The notes under the pieces were generated by a model. The model was not told the DNA's origin and did not search any database. It saw nothing but the letters and a program-made list of their open reading frames with translations. From Stenogyne calaminthoides (Eukaryota > Streptophyta > Magnoliopsida > Lamiales > Lamiaceae), in assembly GCA_037126765.1 (NCBI GenBank), contig JBBCBC010000033.1:11174085-11238084 (forward strand): 64,000 nt of DNA. The letters run 5' to 3'. Both the position numbers and the translations under genes were made by a program. Positions 34,235 through 46,433 of this stretch are shown one piece after another. Every line of letters starts with the position of its first letter. Positions within the stretch are counted from its first letter, which is position 1.

Positions 34235-35644
34235 TGTTGGGAAATTTATAGTTTTGATGGAAGTTCTAAAACAGATATAATAGGATCAGTCGAACCAGTT
34301 AGTCAACTAATAAAATGTTAGGAAACCAGCTGAATATGTTAGACAGCTGATGTATTAGACTAGGTCACATATTGAGGGGGAACTCAATATGTATAGGTTT
34401 AGTCAGAAGATCAGAAGCGAAGATCAGAAGACCTTGTCTACAAGGACATCAGCAGAGTCAATAGGTTGAATCTAAGACAACCTTATTAGAAGACTCAAGA
34501 TAACTGATCAGTTGCATACTGATCAGGTCTAGCTAAGTCAGAAAAGTGATAAGTATATATACTTATCAAAGACATACGATTGTCATCAAACCAGAAGAAT
34601 GATATACTGCTGGCTTTACAAGGCGCCGATTCAGTATACTTGTTAGCCACTAAGAAATCGACACGTAGGTACGGATCTGACTATGCTGGATATGGCGTAT
34701 CAGGCCAAACGACTAGAAAGGACAAAATTGCACGAAGACGGCATGGCTTTCCTGAGCACGTCAAATCAAGCCTGCAAGCTACCTAAAAATAGACCGAAAT
34801 TTGAATTGCTCTCCAACGGCTAGTTCGATTTCGTGCCTATATATATGGGATCAAACCTTCATAGTAAGGATACGGAAATTATACACAAGCTCAAGCTCAA
34901 ACAGATTTCCGCACGAAGAACACTCAAACAAAGATTATTTTCTAAGTGTTCATCCCATAAGTTCTTAGCTTTGAATATTTATCCTTTACCTTTAGGCTAC
35001 CCAGATACTAGGATAGTACTCCAGTTGGAACATTACAAATTTTATACCCAAACAAAAGTTAGGTTAAGTTTGTTATAGCAAGATTTCAGTCTAAGGTTTC
35101 TAGATCTGATTTCTGGGATTGGTTGAGTGAGAACTCTTGAAACATCTGTTGGTTGTACTGTGTTGGACTAACACATTAAACTAAGTCCAGTTGGTTTAGT
35201 TGGTGCCCCGTCTGAAGGGAAGAATGGACGTAGGACAAGTTGTCCGAACCACTATAAATCTTGTGTGATTTATCTGCTTTACACTTACATACTACTTGTT
35301 TAAATCTGCATGCATTTACTTAGTCTGGATTAGATTTGCATCAAGCTACTGATCTGATCATTGACTCTTTGTCATCTGATTAAAAACCAGATTACTAAGT
35401 ATCTGATTTGAGAAATGGTTTTTCACACAGGTTAACTTATCTTCCGCACCATCAGTTAAACTGATAGATGCCTAACTGATCTGCCTTCAAGCGATCAGTA
35501 AGTTGGATATCAGTCCATACTGATTCACTCGCACTCTGATCAGACAACTTGCATATTCACACCTGATCTCACGAAAAGTTTTAAAAGTCTATTCACCCAT
35601 CCCCTCTAGACTTCTACCCTCACTAACCTGTTCGGGACCTACCA
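34235..35644 (+). repeat. 3' LTR of element C
   Basis: About 1,410 bp matching 18024-19429, TGTTGGGAAATTTATAG...GGGACCTACCA. TATA box (CCTATATATATGG) at about 34836-34848. The extreme 3' end differs slightly from the 5' copy (ctacca against ctaca), so the boundary is uncertain by 1-2 bases. Confidence 0.92.
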
Positions 35645-36303
35645 AAATTGTGCATGACTGCCACGGTCTAGTCGAATGGGCTAAAAACGATCAATTTTGT
35701 GGGGAAAATGTATAAACTGGTATGTACCCCGCACCCAAGCGCATTGTTACTCATCCGTTTTTGCAGATTCGAGCAATATAGTCGACGAATATGGGCGGTT
35801 AAAAAAGATGGGCCAGCCCAAAACTCCGAGCCAAAGTCGGCCCGAGCCCGATCGGCCCGGTTCTTTTCTGGCCACCAAAAAATAAGTACAGCCCAGCCCA
35901 GCCCACTTCTCGGGCTGCATGGGGCATTTTGCCATCTCTAACTGGAATTTTTCCAATTTCACTATTTTATATAATACATATATTACAAAATTAAAAATAT
36001 TATTTAATAAAAAATAGAGAGGGGGAGCAGTGAGACCCCTCCAGTTTCACTATTTTATGTATTATGGCATCTCTTGTGCCTGAAGGTCACCGAGTTATTG
36101 GATTAATTATTCCACTTATTCTGTAGTTGGGCAACATTATTGCGATGACAAAAACTTGTATAGACTTGATTTATGTTATGAACGTTATTTTTAATTTATT
36201 GCATTTGACCCTACCCAGTGTATAATACGGGTCAAGTTTAATGATTTTGAAAAATATGTTAAAAATGAGTGAAATGAGTCAAATAATTCAAGTTCGTCGC
36301 TAT

Positions 36304-36387
36304 CAATTACCTGGAGGCATATCACATGATCACATGATCATTTCTCAATTACCTGGAGGCATATCACATGATCACATGATCATTTCT
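36304..36387 (+). repeat. 42-bp tandem duplication
   Basis: Two identical copies (36304-36345, 36346-36387) of a unit beginning 'caattacctggaggcatatc' and containing two overlapping 'catgatcacatgatca' palindromic motifs. Confidence 0.95.
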
Positions 36388-36865
36388 AAATTGATACTAA
36401 AAAATGATGCAGCGGAGTGACAAAATACAAGGATCATGCAATGTATCGTTAATTATTCCACTTATTGAATTTTCATAAATATCAGTATAATTTCTCCCTC
36501 AACTATTGTGAAGTAAACTAAATAAATAGCTGACCTAAGGTTCCAAAATTACAGAGCGAACCCTAAACAAAAAATAAAAACCAAGAGTTACATGAACCTG
36601 TCTAGTAGTGAAATGGAACTTAATTTGATAATGACACTTACACTTTGAGAATGGGCATCTCATATCCCTTATCGCCTCCACACTCGCATCCCCGAATCCA
36701 TGCAACATAGGTGTGTATATTTTTGGGTATGCAATTTTTTATAAGAAAAAAAGAAAGTGGGCAAAATTTTCATGGATGAAGTGGTTTTAAACTTTACTTT
36801 TGTATGCGAAAAGAAATAAAAAGTGTGAATTTATAAGTAAACAGTAGATTCAGGAAAAGGAATCC

Positions 36866-36945
36866 GGCGGATTCGAACCACCATCATCTCAAAGCCTTAA
36901 AGCAAATTTTGTTGTGTTGCTCTTATCCTTCAAACTCATCACCAT
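36866..36945 (-). repeat. tRNA-like SINE head candidate
   Basis: The minus strand reads 'gatggtggttcgaatccgcc', with a perfect polymerase III B box GGTTCGAATCC (36869-36879) and a plausible A-box region ~45 bp upstream (aaggataagagc). A foldable tRNA with matched acceptor arms is not evident, so a SINE or decayed tRNA piece is likelier than a functional tRNA gene. Confidence 0.35.
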
Positions 36946-37290
36946 TGATTAAACTGGCTCGGAAACGGTACCAACTTAATAAATTTTTATTTTTCAAAAT
37001 AAAACGTATATAATCTCATTACATCCCACCTCACAATAATGAAGTAGAAGACGAAATATTATTTGCAGGCACGATTATTCTAGAGTCTAGCTCCCAATCT
37101 TAGATTTCACCTTCACCTATCCATCAAAGTTGTTCTTGAAATATTTCGTGCCCCATTTTCTCTCATCAACCAAACTCATATTACCAAATTTCCCATTCAT
37201 CCCCAACTCCACATCTCTGTAATTCACATTACCCCCTCTTGGACTCGGGCCCAAAAATTTCATCGTTTTTTATGGGCCCAAAATTATATA

Positions 37291-37293
<3 letters not shown>

Positions 37294-37353
<60 letters not shown>
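37294..37353. repeat. (TA)n microsatellite, target of element D
   Basis: About 60 bp of TA dinucleotides ending exactly at the LTR start of element D; a further 18 bp of TA continues at 51817-51834 after the other LTR. The two were one tract before insertion. Confidence 0.95.
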
Positions 37354-37359
<6 letters not shown>

Positions 37360-39291
37360 GTTCGATATAATTATTCAGCATTAATCGAACACATAAGAGA
37401 GACACGTGTAATATTCAACTATTAAAATAATCGAGCTCGATGAACAAGTGTGCTCGCCGCATGCCGACCAAACAAGTTTGTTCGCCAGCTCGCCACTTGT
37501 CAACCATGCGAGTATGCTCGCCTATGAAGTAAGTTTTGTTCGCCAGCTTGCCATTTACCAAGGTTGTTCAACCAGCCCACCGAGCAAACAGGTATGTTCG
37601 CCAGACTAACCGAGCAAAATGATCCTGAAAAGATGTTGATCTGATCACCAAACCGATCGGATCGAAGAAGAAATCGATAGCTTTGAGTCAAGTGACCTCG
37701 AGGTCGGATGTTCGATGCTCGAATATCCCGAGGGCTCCGGACATCCCGAAGGTTGACAAACTCGATGCTCGGATATCCTTTTAGGGCTCGGACATCTTAA
37801 GGCTCGATACAAACCCGAGGGGTCAAGATGCGATGCTCGAGATATCCCGAGGCTCGACATCCCCAAGGCTCAAACAAACCTGAGAGGTCAATATGCTCGA
37901 TGCTCAGATATCCTGAGGGCTCAGACATCCTGAAGGCTCAGACATCCGGGAGGAATTCAAGATGCTCGATGCTCGAGATATCCCGAGGGCTCGGACATCC
38001 CGAAGACTCGGACAACTGAAGGGTCGGTATGCCCGATGCTCGGGATATCCCGAGGGCTCGGACATCCCGAAGGCTCGACAACATGTGGTCGGTCGATGCC
38101 CGATGCTCAGATATCCTGAGGGCTCAGACATCCTGAAGGCTCAGACAACCTGAAGGGTCAGTATGCTCGCCTATGAAGTAAGTTTTGTTCGCCAGCTTGC
38201 CATTTACCAAGGTTGTTCAACCAGCCCACCGAGCAAACAGGTATGTTCGCCAGACTAACCGAGCAAAATGATCCCGAAGATGTTGATCCGATCACCAAAC
38301 CGATCGATCGGGGAAGAAGAAATCGAAGAAGAAATCCTCGAGTGGTCAAGATATGCCGATGATATCAAGGGCTGACATCCCGAAGGTCGAGATGCCGACC
38401 CGAGGCTCGATGCTCGATCCTCGAGATATCACGAGGGCTCGAGACATCCCGAAGGCTCGCACAAACCTCGGGTCGGTATGCTCGATGCTATCGATATATC
38501 CCGAGGGCTCCGACATCCCCCGAAGGCTCGATATCCCGAGGGGTCAAGATGCTCGATGCTCGATATCCCGAGGGCTCGTCATCATCCCGGCGCGAACAAC
38601 CCGGGCGGTCAAGATGTATGCGATGCTCGATATCCCGAGGGCTCGATGGGTGTCCCGGAAGGCTCGGAAACCCGGGGGTCAAGATGCTCGATGCTCATAT
38701 ATCCTGAGGACTCAGATATCCTGAGGGCTCAGACATGCTCGATGAGGACAATATTCTGGCATAAAATTAATGTGGTTGAAGGGGCGAACAAAGCATTCAG
38801 TCGAGCAAAAGATTGATTTGGACGACCAAAAGAGTGTCTTATAGACAAGCAAGTGCAAAGATCAATCTGGAAGACGAAGTTGGAAACGTGGCAGCATTAC
38901 ATAAGTTCTTGCATGGCTCAAGTCTCCAAATCATCATGCATGCAAAACAAACTTTCATGCTTGTCAAAGTACTATAAATAGAAGAAAAAACAACAAGAAA
39001 CAGGTTCACAAAAAATTTCCCAAGGGGTAAGGTTCAGAAAAATTTGAGAGTTCATCCATACACATAAAAAACCCTATCAATAACGATTCATCTTCATGAG
39101 ATGTATCATATATTGTGTAAAACTCGCAATACTACATCCCTGGCTTGGTACGCCCCCAGAGTAGTCATTTCTTGACAAACTGGGTCAACAAATTCCTCTT
39201 ATTTACGGTTTATTTTAAACGTGCATATTTTGTTTGTGAGTTGTCACCGAATTAACCGCATAATATTCTCCATATAAAACGACTCGCAACA
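37354..39291 (+). repeat. 5' LTR of element D
   Basis: 1,938 bp, TGTTGTGTTCGATATAA...CGACTCGCAACA. TATA box (ACTATAAATAGAAG) at about 38970-38983. It is 648 bp longer than the 3' LTR because a ~649-bp module (114-bp segment plus CpG-rich array) is present twice, starting at 37512 and 38161. The centre is an array of units of the form 'gctcggacatcccgaaggct'. Confidence 0.92.
37690..38735 (+). repeat. CpG-rich tandem array in the element D 5' LTR
   Basis: Many degenerate ~55-70-bp units of 'gatgctcggatatcccgagg' and 'gctcggacatcccgaaggct'. Some units have CG (ctcgg, cccga), others the matching CA/TG forms (ctcag, cctga), in runs. The matching array in the 3' LTR is at about 50880-51240. The array makes short Arg/Pro-rich ORFs on both strands that are not genes. 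Confidence 0.85.
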
Positions 39292-39294
39292 AAC

Positions 39295-39311
39295 TGGCGC
39301 TAGAAGGAGGG
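39295..39311 (+). promoter_or_regulatory. Primer binding site of element D
   Basis: 'TGGCGCTAGAAGGAGGG' begins three bases after the LTR end, the expected place for a tRNA primer complement; TGGCG-type sites are usual in Tat/Athila Gypsy elements rather than the TGGTATCAGAGC of the Copia elements here. The tRNA species was not identified. Confidence 0.7.
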
Positions 39312-39466
39312 TACCAAAAAACCAACCCATACACAATCCCGTAGTTAGCCGAGGCAGAAAAAAGAAATATAATGCCTCAATCTAGGAATACAGACAAAGA
39401 GGTCGGGACAAAACCGACCTCACGACCGGAAAGAGGCTCAAATCAAATTTCATAAAGATCGAGCCG

Positions 39467-40994
39467 ATGGAGACCATCAATCTTGAAGATATTGCCAACG
39501 ATCCGACGGCCACAACAAAGGCCATCACTTTCTTGCTACGAGCACGGAAAGAGAGGGCCGAAAAAGAGTTGGCCAAATTAAAAACTCAAGATGATGATGA
39601 TCGACGCTCGCATACACCTGATAGCGAGCAAGTTAAGATAAAAGTTGTACGGAAGCGGGCTAATAAAAAAGCAGATGATATGTCTAATGTCGAACAACCT
39701 CAAGGGTCCAGACCATCAACGTTTGGACGTTTGAGGCTCTCCGCCAAAGACCGAATCGGCAACTATAGGCGACAGGATCCCGGGAAGGAACAACCGATAA
39801 ACATGCCCGCTCCCTCAGATCCTCATGATAGTCCGCATCCCGAACAAAAATCTGCTGGAACAAAATTGTTTATCCATCATCGATTGGGTAGTCAACGCGA
39901 ACTTGGAAAGGCGCCCCATCCACGAGCATGACCCATTGGGTCCTCATGATGGGATCTGACCCGATCCAAGTCTGTCCGGTTCCACGAAATTTGCGGAAAT
40001 CACCGAGAAAATATTTATCGAGCTTACGGTAAGACTGCCGCGGCTAAAGGACTCCTGGCGAGCACAATACCCTGCTTCGCCATTAACACGATCATGGTGG
40101 CGAAATACAAGAGAAAGTGGCGAAGATCCGACCACCACCTCCATTCCATGTTCTATCTTTGGTCGACCCACATGTTCATCTCGGAAATACTCGGACTTTA
40201 TGATCGCCATATGGGTGCCACTTGAGACTTGACCTTGATCTTAGATCATTCCCCATGACTTTGGGTGATCGAGCTTATAGATGGTTCTCTACTTTGCCCG
40301 TTCGTCCATCACATCTTTTTTTCTTCGGTTAGGACAATTTCTGTCCATTTCTCATCCATGTGCTCGCCAAACTCTAAAAAAAAGGTGGCACACATTTTTC
40401 CCAACCGAGGGGTGAGTCTCCATCGAGCATACATTGAAATTTGATAAATGTTTATACGATGGAGCCCCAGCTTGAAGAGGATGCCAAGATCCTCGCGGTG
40501 GTCGAGGCCGACCAATAATCTTGACATGTGGAAAGTCATGCATCAAGACCGGCCAACACATATTCGTAATCCGAGAAAGCGGCGGCCAAGATCATAGCCA
40601 TCGGGGATTTTTTCATCTTTCGCCCAGTCATGATTGGGTCAAGAAACAACAACTAAGAAATTTTTTGGGAAGAAAGTGATGAATGAGGGGGGGTATAAAC
40701 CCCCAGGGTCTTTCAAACCATTCGAAGAAAGAGCAGAAGGCAAACGCCCTACGAAGTTTTTCTTACGGGCATTTCAAAACAATTTTTAACCAAATCAAAG
40801 ATCCGACATGTTGGATAGGCCTCAAGAATCATAATGGACAAGCATCGAACTTAATCAATGCTTCCAAATATTGTAATTATCACGAGTACATCGGGCATAA
40901 TACAGAAGATTGTCGTGATTTACTTCGTCAACTTTGGAAGTTATACGAGGAGAATCGTCTTACCCAGTTCCTTAAAAATCCGGCGAAAGTGTAG
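39467..40994 (+). pseudogene. gag: Element D Gag, broken
   Basis: Starts with ATG at 39467 (METINLEDIANDPTATTKAI, then a Lys/Glu-rich helix) and is open to 39931; further on, capsid-like pieces appear in other frames, such as LDLRSFPMTLG then YRWFSTL near 40230-40300. The end (40683-40994) contains YCNYHEYIGHNTEDCRDLLR, a variant zinc-binding motif typical of Tat-group Gag. Several frameshifts separate the blocks, so no full-length protein is possible. Confidence 0.75.
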
Positions 40995-42540
40995 ATTCCC
41001 TAACGTAAAAAAAGCGAGATCGCGGGGGTAAAAATTTAAAAAGTTGATAAACATCCGGCAAAGATCCCGGAAGAATCCCGAAGAGGTCTGAATTACCCAA
41101 AAGAGGGGAAATAATCCAAGTGGGTAGGTCAAAAGTCAAAGATCCACATGATAAATATCCGATTCACGGTCAAAAGTGGGTGGATGTTATCAAAACACCA
41201 ACATTATCGAAATAAAGACGAAAAGAAGATGGAGATGCGTGCCATACAAAGCATCCATCGGTGAAGGTGGCGAAGCACATCGCCTAAATCATTATTACGC
41301 CACCCTCTCACCAAATCATGTTCTCGAAGACGATCTCGAAAATATTTTAATCACCCCATAATGACTCTCTAACCATCGCCGATTAATATTGTCTCGCCGG
41401 TTTGAAGGTGCAAGCACCGCCTCTACCGTAATCTAATAAACATATGCGAACATTTTGTTCGTTGACACTCTGCACAAAAATGGAGGATATAAGTTGGGGA
41501 CTTGAGTAGCTATATAGAACCATGTGATCACACCATCATGGGTTTCGAATCAGAAACCCGACCCTTTGGGATGATGGTATGATCGGTTAGAGTCGAGTTA
41601 GAATCAACTCTAAATCCGGAGATCCAATGAACTAGAATGCTAGATTTTGTAATCATCGATATTCCGCCTACTTATAACGGGTTTCTAGTTCGCCCGTTTA
41701 TTTTTTTTAGTAGAATTTAAAGTATCCTATTCTACTTATTATTCTTTGTGTTAAATTTCCAACACAAGATGGAAATCAATCTTTTGTAAAGGTGATCGAA
41801 AAAAAAAACTCAAGATTGTTTGCTATCATTTAAATGCACCGAAAAAGCAAAATATCGTTAACATGATGGAATGCAAACATTTTTTCTTGGCGGGGTTGGG
41901 AGATCATTCCAGAATCAAAACAAGAAAAAGGTGTTGCCAAAATATCCTTTTCGATATTTCATTTGATCACACCTCTATGCGTGAACCCACCACTGAAAGC
42001 CGTGAACACGGTTTGAATCCGGGATGGTAACTCATGTCCCGGATCTCCCGGATCTAATGAGTATTGATCCGTTGCAAACGAACTTTAATAGGACCTAGAA
42101 CCTCGTGCGCGTATAGTTTTTGAACCTATGGAGGTTGATGGCGAACACTTTCGGGTCGTCATCTTCAAGATCCTCGGGACCAAGTGGAAACAAAAAGAAA
42201 GGATGTGGAAGAAGCGGAACAACACCTATCGAACAACCTTTGAGTCTATCAATATCGACCCGTATATGAAATAATATATGTATGAAGTTAGAAGTGTTCA
42301 TTGGTTGTAAATTGTACCTAACCAATCCTAATATGTAAATGATCGTAGTATATCTTAAAGCAAACTTGGATGTGTTATAGTGTAGTATAAATATAATATG
42401 AGGACATGAGGACATGGTTGGCATTGATCCAAAACATGCATGTCACTCCCTCAACCTTGATCCAACACAAACTCCAAAGAATCCGTTGAGACTTGAGAGT
42501 TGAAAGTTCAGTCCGGGAAATGAGTATTTACAATGAATAG
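40995..42540 (+). pseudogene. pol: Element D protease region, heavily degraded
   Basis: Mostly without long frames. A recognisable piece is LDFVIIDIPPTYNGFLVRPF at about 41640-41700, corresponding to the 'YNAILGRP'-type end of Gypsy/Tat protease. The catalytic D-S/T-G was not found. The remainder (about 41750-42480) shows no gene. Confidence 0.5.
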
Positions 42541-44511
42541 TGAAATCAAAAAGTTGCTCGACAATAAGGTGATTCGAGAAGTAAAATGCCCAAGATGGCT
42601 TGGATCTAACCACTGTGGCTCATCCGCAAGTCTAATGGAACTTGGATATTATGTATTGATTTCATTCGATTTAAACAAGGCATGCCCGAAAAGATAATTT
42701 CCGTTGCGATGCGATATCGATTATTTGGTCGATATCCGCTGATGAGCCATGAGCTCATGACCTTCATGGATGCTTTTGCTGGCTATCACCAAATACCCAT
42801 GCATCCGGACGATCAAAAGAACACGGCATTCTGCAGTGACAAGAATATGTATTGTTGGCGATGCATGCCATTCGGATTAAAGAATGCCGGAGCAACATAT
42901 CAACGTTTGGTGAACAAAATGTTCGACGAACACATCGGCCGACCAATTGAGGTGTATATTGATGATATTATGGTAAAAAGCGAACACAAGGAAGACCACA
43001 TCACCCACCTCGCACAAACGTTTGATATACTCAGGGAGTACAACATGAAGTTAAATCCGAAGAAATGCAGCTTTGGGGTTCACTCAGGAAAATTCCTTGG
43101 ACATATGGTCAGTCAACTGGGGATTGAAGCAAACCCAACAAAGATTCAAGCCATGCTCGACATGCAGAGCCCCAGGAGTGTGAAAGAGGTCCAAAAATTA
43201 ACCGGACATTTAGCTTCCATAAGCCGGTTTATATCACGAACTGGGGACAAATGCAAACCTTTCTTTGATGCATTAAAGAAAGGGAAATTCCAGTGGACCG
43301 AGCATTGCCAAAATGCATTAGAATTATTGAAGCAGTACCTTGCAGATACTCAGACATTGTCTAAGACTGTCCCAGGCGAACAACTCTATCTGTATCTTGC
43401 TGCATCCGAGCATGCAATTAGCGTCGTGCTCGTTTGGGCAGAGGGGACGACCCACTTGCCCGTTTACTATGTAAGCCAGGTGCTCAAAGAAGCCGAGCTC
43501 CGGTACCCACCACTAGAAAAATTAGCATATGCTCTCGTTATGAGTGTTCGAAAACTGCGACCATACTTTTTCGATCACTCAGTCGAGGTACTGACCACAT
43601 TCCCATTGCGACAAGTCCTCCACCGACCAGACACTGCAGGCAGATTACTCAAGTGGGCGGTGGAGTTAGGACAATTTGGCATTACGTTCGCCCCGCGAAC
43701 AGCAATGAAGGGCCAAGCTATGGTCGATTTCACGGTCGAGTTGACATACCCGCAAATGCCCGAAAGAGCCATCGACCAACCATGGCATATGTATGTTGAT
43801 GGCTCATCAACAAGTTCAAGAGCCGGAGCAGGCGTGGTTCTCATCAGCCCAACTCGACAAACTTTCACAACAGCCATCCGTTTTGATTTCCCAGCTACAA
43901 ATAATGAAGTCGAGTACGAGGCTTTGATCTCTGGACTACAGATGGCTATGACAATGGGAATTCAAAGGCTGGTGATTTACAGTGATTCTCAGATAATCGT
44001 GTACCAAGTAACAGGCGAGTACGAGGCCCGAGGCGAACAGATGACACAATATCAGCAACTAGCAAAGGAGTTGCTCGAACAATTCGAACAAGTTTACATA
44101 GAACAATTACCACGATTGGGCAATTCGTTCGCTGATGCCTTGGCACGCCTGGCAACAGCAGAAGGAGTGACGAACACAACGAACATTGTGGTCGTCACAA
44201 CTTGTTCGCCATCAATTCCCAGAGTTGTGGTCGCCCATATAACAGGCGAGCAAGAAACCTGGATGACTCCCATTTTGAATTACTTACAAAAGGGATTTCT
44301 CCCTGAGAATAAGGCACAAGCTACTCGCCTCAGATTACAATCTGCTCGTTATACTATCTTAGACGAGCATTTATACAAAAGAAGCTTCTCACTTCCATTA
44401 TTGAAGTGTATTACTCCTGAAGAGGGTCATGTGATTCTGGAGCAAATTCATGAAGGAGTATGCGGAAACCATACAGGTGGGCTGGTCCTGGCACATAAAA
44501 TTATTAGATAA
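42541..44511 (+). CDS. pol: Element D reverse transcriptase and dual RNase H
   Basis: RT N-terminal blocks (EIKKLLDNKVIREVKCPRWL) at about 42541-42610 are in broken frames; from 42682 the frame is open for 609 codons. Motifs: AFAGYHQIPMHPDDQKNTAF, MPFGLKNAGATYQRLVNKMF, catalytic YIDDIMV (residue ~92), LGHMVSQLGIEANPTKIQAM. The first RNase H region has YLAASEHAISVVLV and PPLEKLAYALVMSVRKLRPY. The second, starting near residue 370, has MYVDGSSTSSRAGAGVVLIS, NNEVEYEALISGLQMA, VIYSDSQIIVYQVTG and SFADALARLATAEG, i.e. the D-E-D-D pattern of an archaeal-type RNase H. The integrase zinc finger begins at the end. Confidence 0.92.
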
Positions 44512-45498
44512 GGCTATTACTGGCCAACCCTCAAAAAAGATTCGCTCGCGTATGCTCGGTCGTGTCACAAGTGTCAGGTACATGCCCCACTTATTCATAG
44601 CCCACCTGAAGAATTAGTGTCAGTTTATAGCCCATGGCCATTTGCTAAATGGGGAATCGATTTGATCGGCCCATTTCCTACTGGCACGTCGGGAGTAAAA
44701 TATGTTGTAGTTGTCGTTGATTACTATACTAAATGGGCGGAAGCCGAAGCTGTTGTTAAAGTCACCAAACAAAGAATGTGGAATTTTGTTTGGAAAAACA
44801 TCATTTGTCATTTTGGGCTTCCCCAATCATTAGTAACGGATAACGGCAAACAGTTCGATGGAAGTGAATTCCGACAAAATTGTGCTCGTTGGGGCATAAA
44901 AAAGCATTACTCAACTCCGTATTATCCCCAGTCAAACGGACAAGTTGAAGCCGTTAATAAAATTATCAAGCATACCCTCAAGGCGGACTTGATAATTCTA
45001 AGGGGATGATGGGGTTTGAAGAGTTGCTTAGGAAATTTTATGGGCCTATCGAACAACTTTCGAACATCAACTCATGGAAACCCGTTTGCCACGGCATTTG
45101 GTCGCGGAAAATTTATTATACCCAGCGAAATCAAGATTACGAGTCATCGGACAATGACTTTTGGAGAGCACATCAATGACCCGGTAGCTATACGCCAAAG
45201 TGCAGAACTGTTAGAAGAAAAAAAGGGACGGAGGCCGATTTCAAGAATGCCATGTACAAAAAAGAGATCGAAAAAAGTTCTATAACTCCAAAGTCCGAAC
45301 ACACCGGGTTCAATGTGGGCGAGCCGGGTTCTAAGACGAACAGCGGGGGTATCAAGTGGTGTGTTCGGCCAAGCATGGGAAGGTCCGTTCAGGGTTAAAG
45401 AACGATTGCTAAATGGGGCATATGACTTGGAAGACCTGAATGGAGCCCCATTGTCCTACTCGTGGAATGCGTCAAATTTGAAAAAATATTATCAGTAA
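44512..45498 (+). pseudogene. pol: Element D integrase, broken
   Basis: Continues in the RT frame after a stop at 44509. Zinc finger: HEGVCGNHTGG (upstream) and ARSCHKCQVHAPLIH. The core triad fits D,D35E: WGIDLIGPFP, LVTDNGKQFDGSEFR and QSNGQVEAVNKI. A stop at 45007 and frameshifts follow; the C-terminal end is recognisable as VFGQAWEGPFRVKERLLNGA then YDLEDLNGAPLSYSWNASNL, finishing at 45498. Tat integrases end like this, without a chromodomain. Confidence 0.88.
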
Positions 45499-45907
45499 TG
45501 ACGAGCATAACTGGCCGAACAAAATCATCCACTCAGACTAAACAAGCATAAATGGCCGAACAAAATTAGCCACTCAGGCTAAACGAGCACAAATGGCCGA
45601 ACATAATCAGTTATTCAAATTTAAGGCGAAGCGGGAGACAATCATGAAGGAAGAACACATCATGTTCGAAACAAATCTTCTAGAAAGAAATTCTGGCCAG
45701 CACTATCGAAAGATAGAAGATACGTGTCAAAACAAGTTAAGAAGTGGTGGCAACCAAAAAAGGAACGTGTCAATCCTTGAATAAGAGCTGGCAAAAAATC
45801 CGAACATATGTCAAAAGGAGGATTCAAAGCGGACAAATGTCAAAAGGAGGAGTTAAAAGCAAGAAGGCCAGGACCAACTAGCTATGCCAGCACCAGCTTG
45901 GGATAGT

Positions 45908-45917
45908 TTTATAAATA
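45908..45917 (+). promoter_or_regulatory. TATA box upstream of a sense mini-ORF in element D
   Basis: TTTATAAATA followed by gagg, 79 bp before the ATG at 45996, downstream of integrase. An A-rich run (about 45938-45963) lies between. The match to the plant TATA consensus TATAAATA is exact; promoter use is inferred. Confidence 0.5.
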
Positions 45918-45995
45918 GAGGCATATTGATAGTTTTGAAAAAAGAAAAAAAAAAAAAAAAAAAACTACGATTATCGAAAAGAAAGTTGGTTCAGT

Positions 45996-46433
45996 ATGCC
46001 TCCAGACGAAGAAATCAGCACTCGATTCAGCTACCATTATGCAGAATCGCGCATCTATCCTAGTACGAGCTTTATACCCCATGTGACACGCCGAGCACAG
46101 GTTGATGCTCGTTACAGACTCAAGATGCTCGGCAGAGTCATGGTTGCCACTCCATGTTACTCAACGCTTATGCAATGAGTAAATCACTACCCCCCTATGC
46201 ATCCCCAAAATCTCCTCCGAAGGGAGGGATGTCGTGGTATCCGCTTCCGAAACAACATCGCGGTCTTGATGCTCGAGCATCTACCGGGGGGACAAAATGG
46301 TGCGGTGAGGATTTTGCTCGCGCTTGATATAAGCGACGAGCATGCTTGCTCGCCACGCTATGTCCGGTTGCCGGCCAAAGATAATCACAACTTGTCCGGG
46401 GAGGGACAAACGCTTATATTCTTCTTTGCTTGA
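45996..46433 (+). pseudogene. Sense mini-ORF of element D, unknown product
   Basis: 146 codons in one frame from the first ATG after a TATA box, with a single internal TGA at 46176-46178. N-terminal part MPPDEEISTRFSYHYAESRI is hydrophilic; the second half is moderately basic (RREGCRGIRFRNNIAVLMLE). No known domain was recognised. It lies between integrase and the convergent antisense gene. It could be an extra Tat ORF or simply part of the untranslated 3' region. Confidence 0.35.

Larger units (their letters stand above)
18024..35644 (+). mobile_element. Sirevirus-like Copia element C, two LTRs, hosts nested element B
   Basis: 5' LTR 18024-19429, primer site, gag, protease, integrase, RT/RNase H, a long additional ORF, polypurine tract and 3' LTR 34235-35644. 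Element B (23832-28273) sits between integrase and RT; without it the internal region is about 10.4 kb. Large size, a coiled-coil Gag extension and an extra ORF between RNase H and the 3' LTR are features known from Sireviruses. The 5' LTR is also preceded by a C-type 3' end (17818-18023), so it may be shared by two tandem copies. Confidence 0.88.
35645..37293. other. Spacer between elements C and D, no gene seen
   Basis: AT-rich with a GC-rich patch of 'cagcccagcccagccc' and 'cggcccgagcccg' at about 35800-35910 that makes fortuitous ORFs on both strands. It holds the 42-bp duplication and a tRNA-like B box described separately. Nothing resembling an intact gene was found. Confidence 0.6.

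Noticed and set aside
35697..35962. ORFs in the 'cagcccagccc' patch
   Set aside because: Open in both strands because of the simple-sequence GC-rich repeat.
36866..36945. Functional tRNA gene on the minus strand
   Set aside because: Perfect B box but no matching acceptor stem or proper D arm.
37645..38816. Short ORFs in the LTR array of element D
   Set aside because: Repetitive translations of the CpG-rich array (…PEGSDIPKAQT…) in several frames and both strands.
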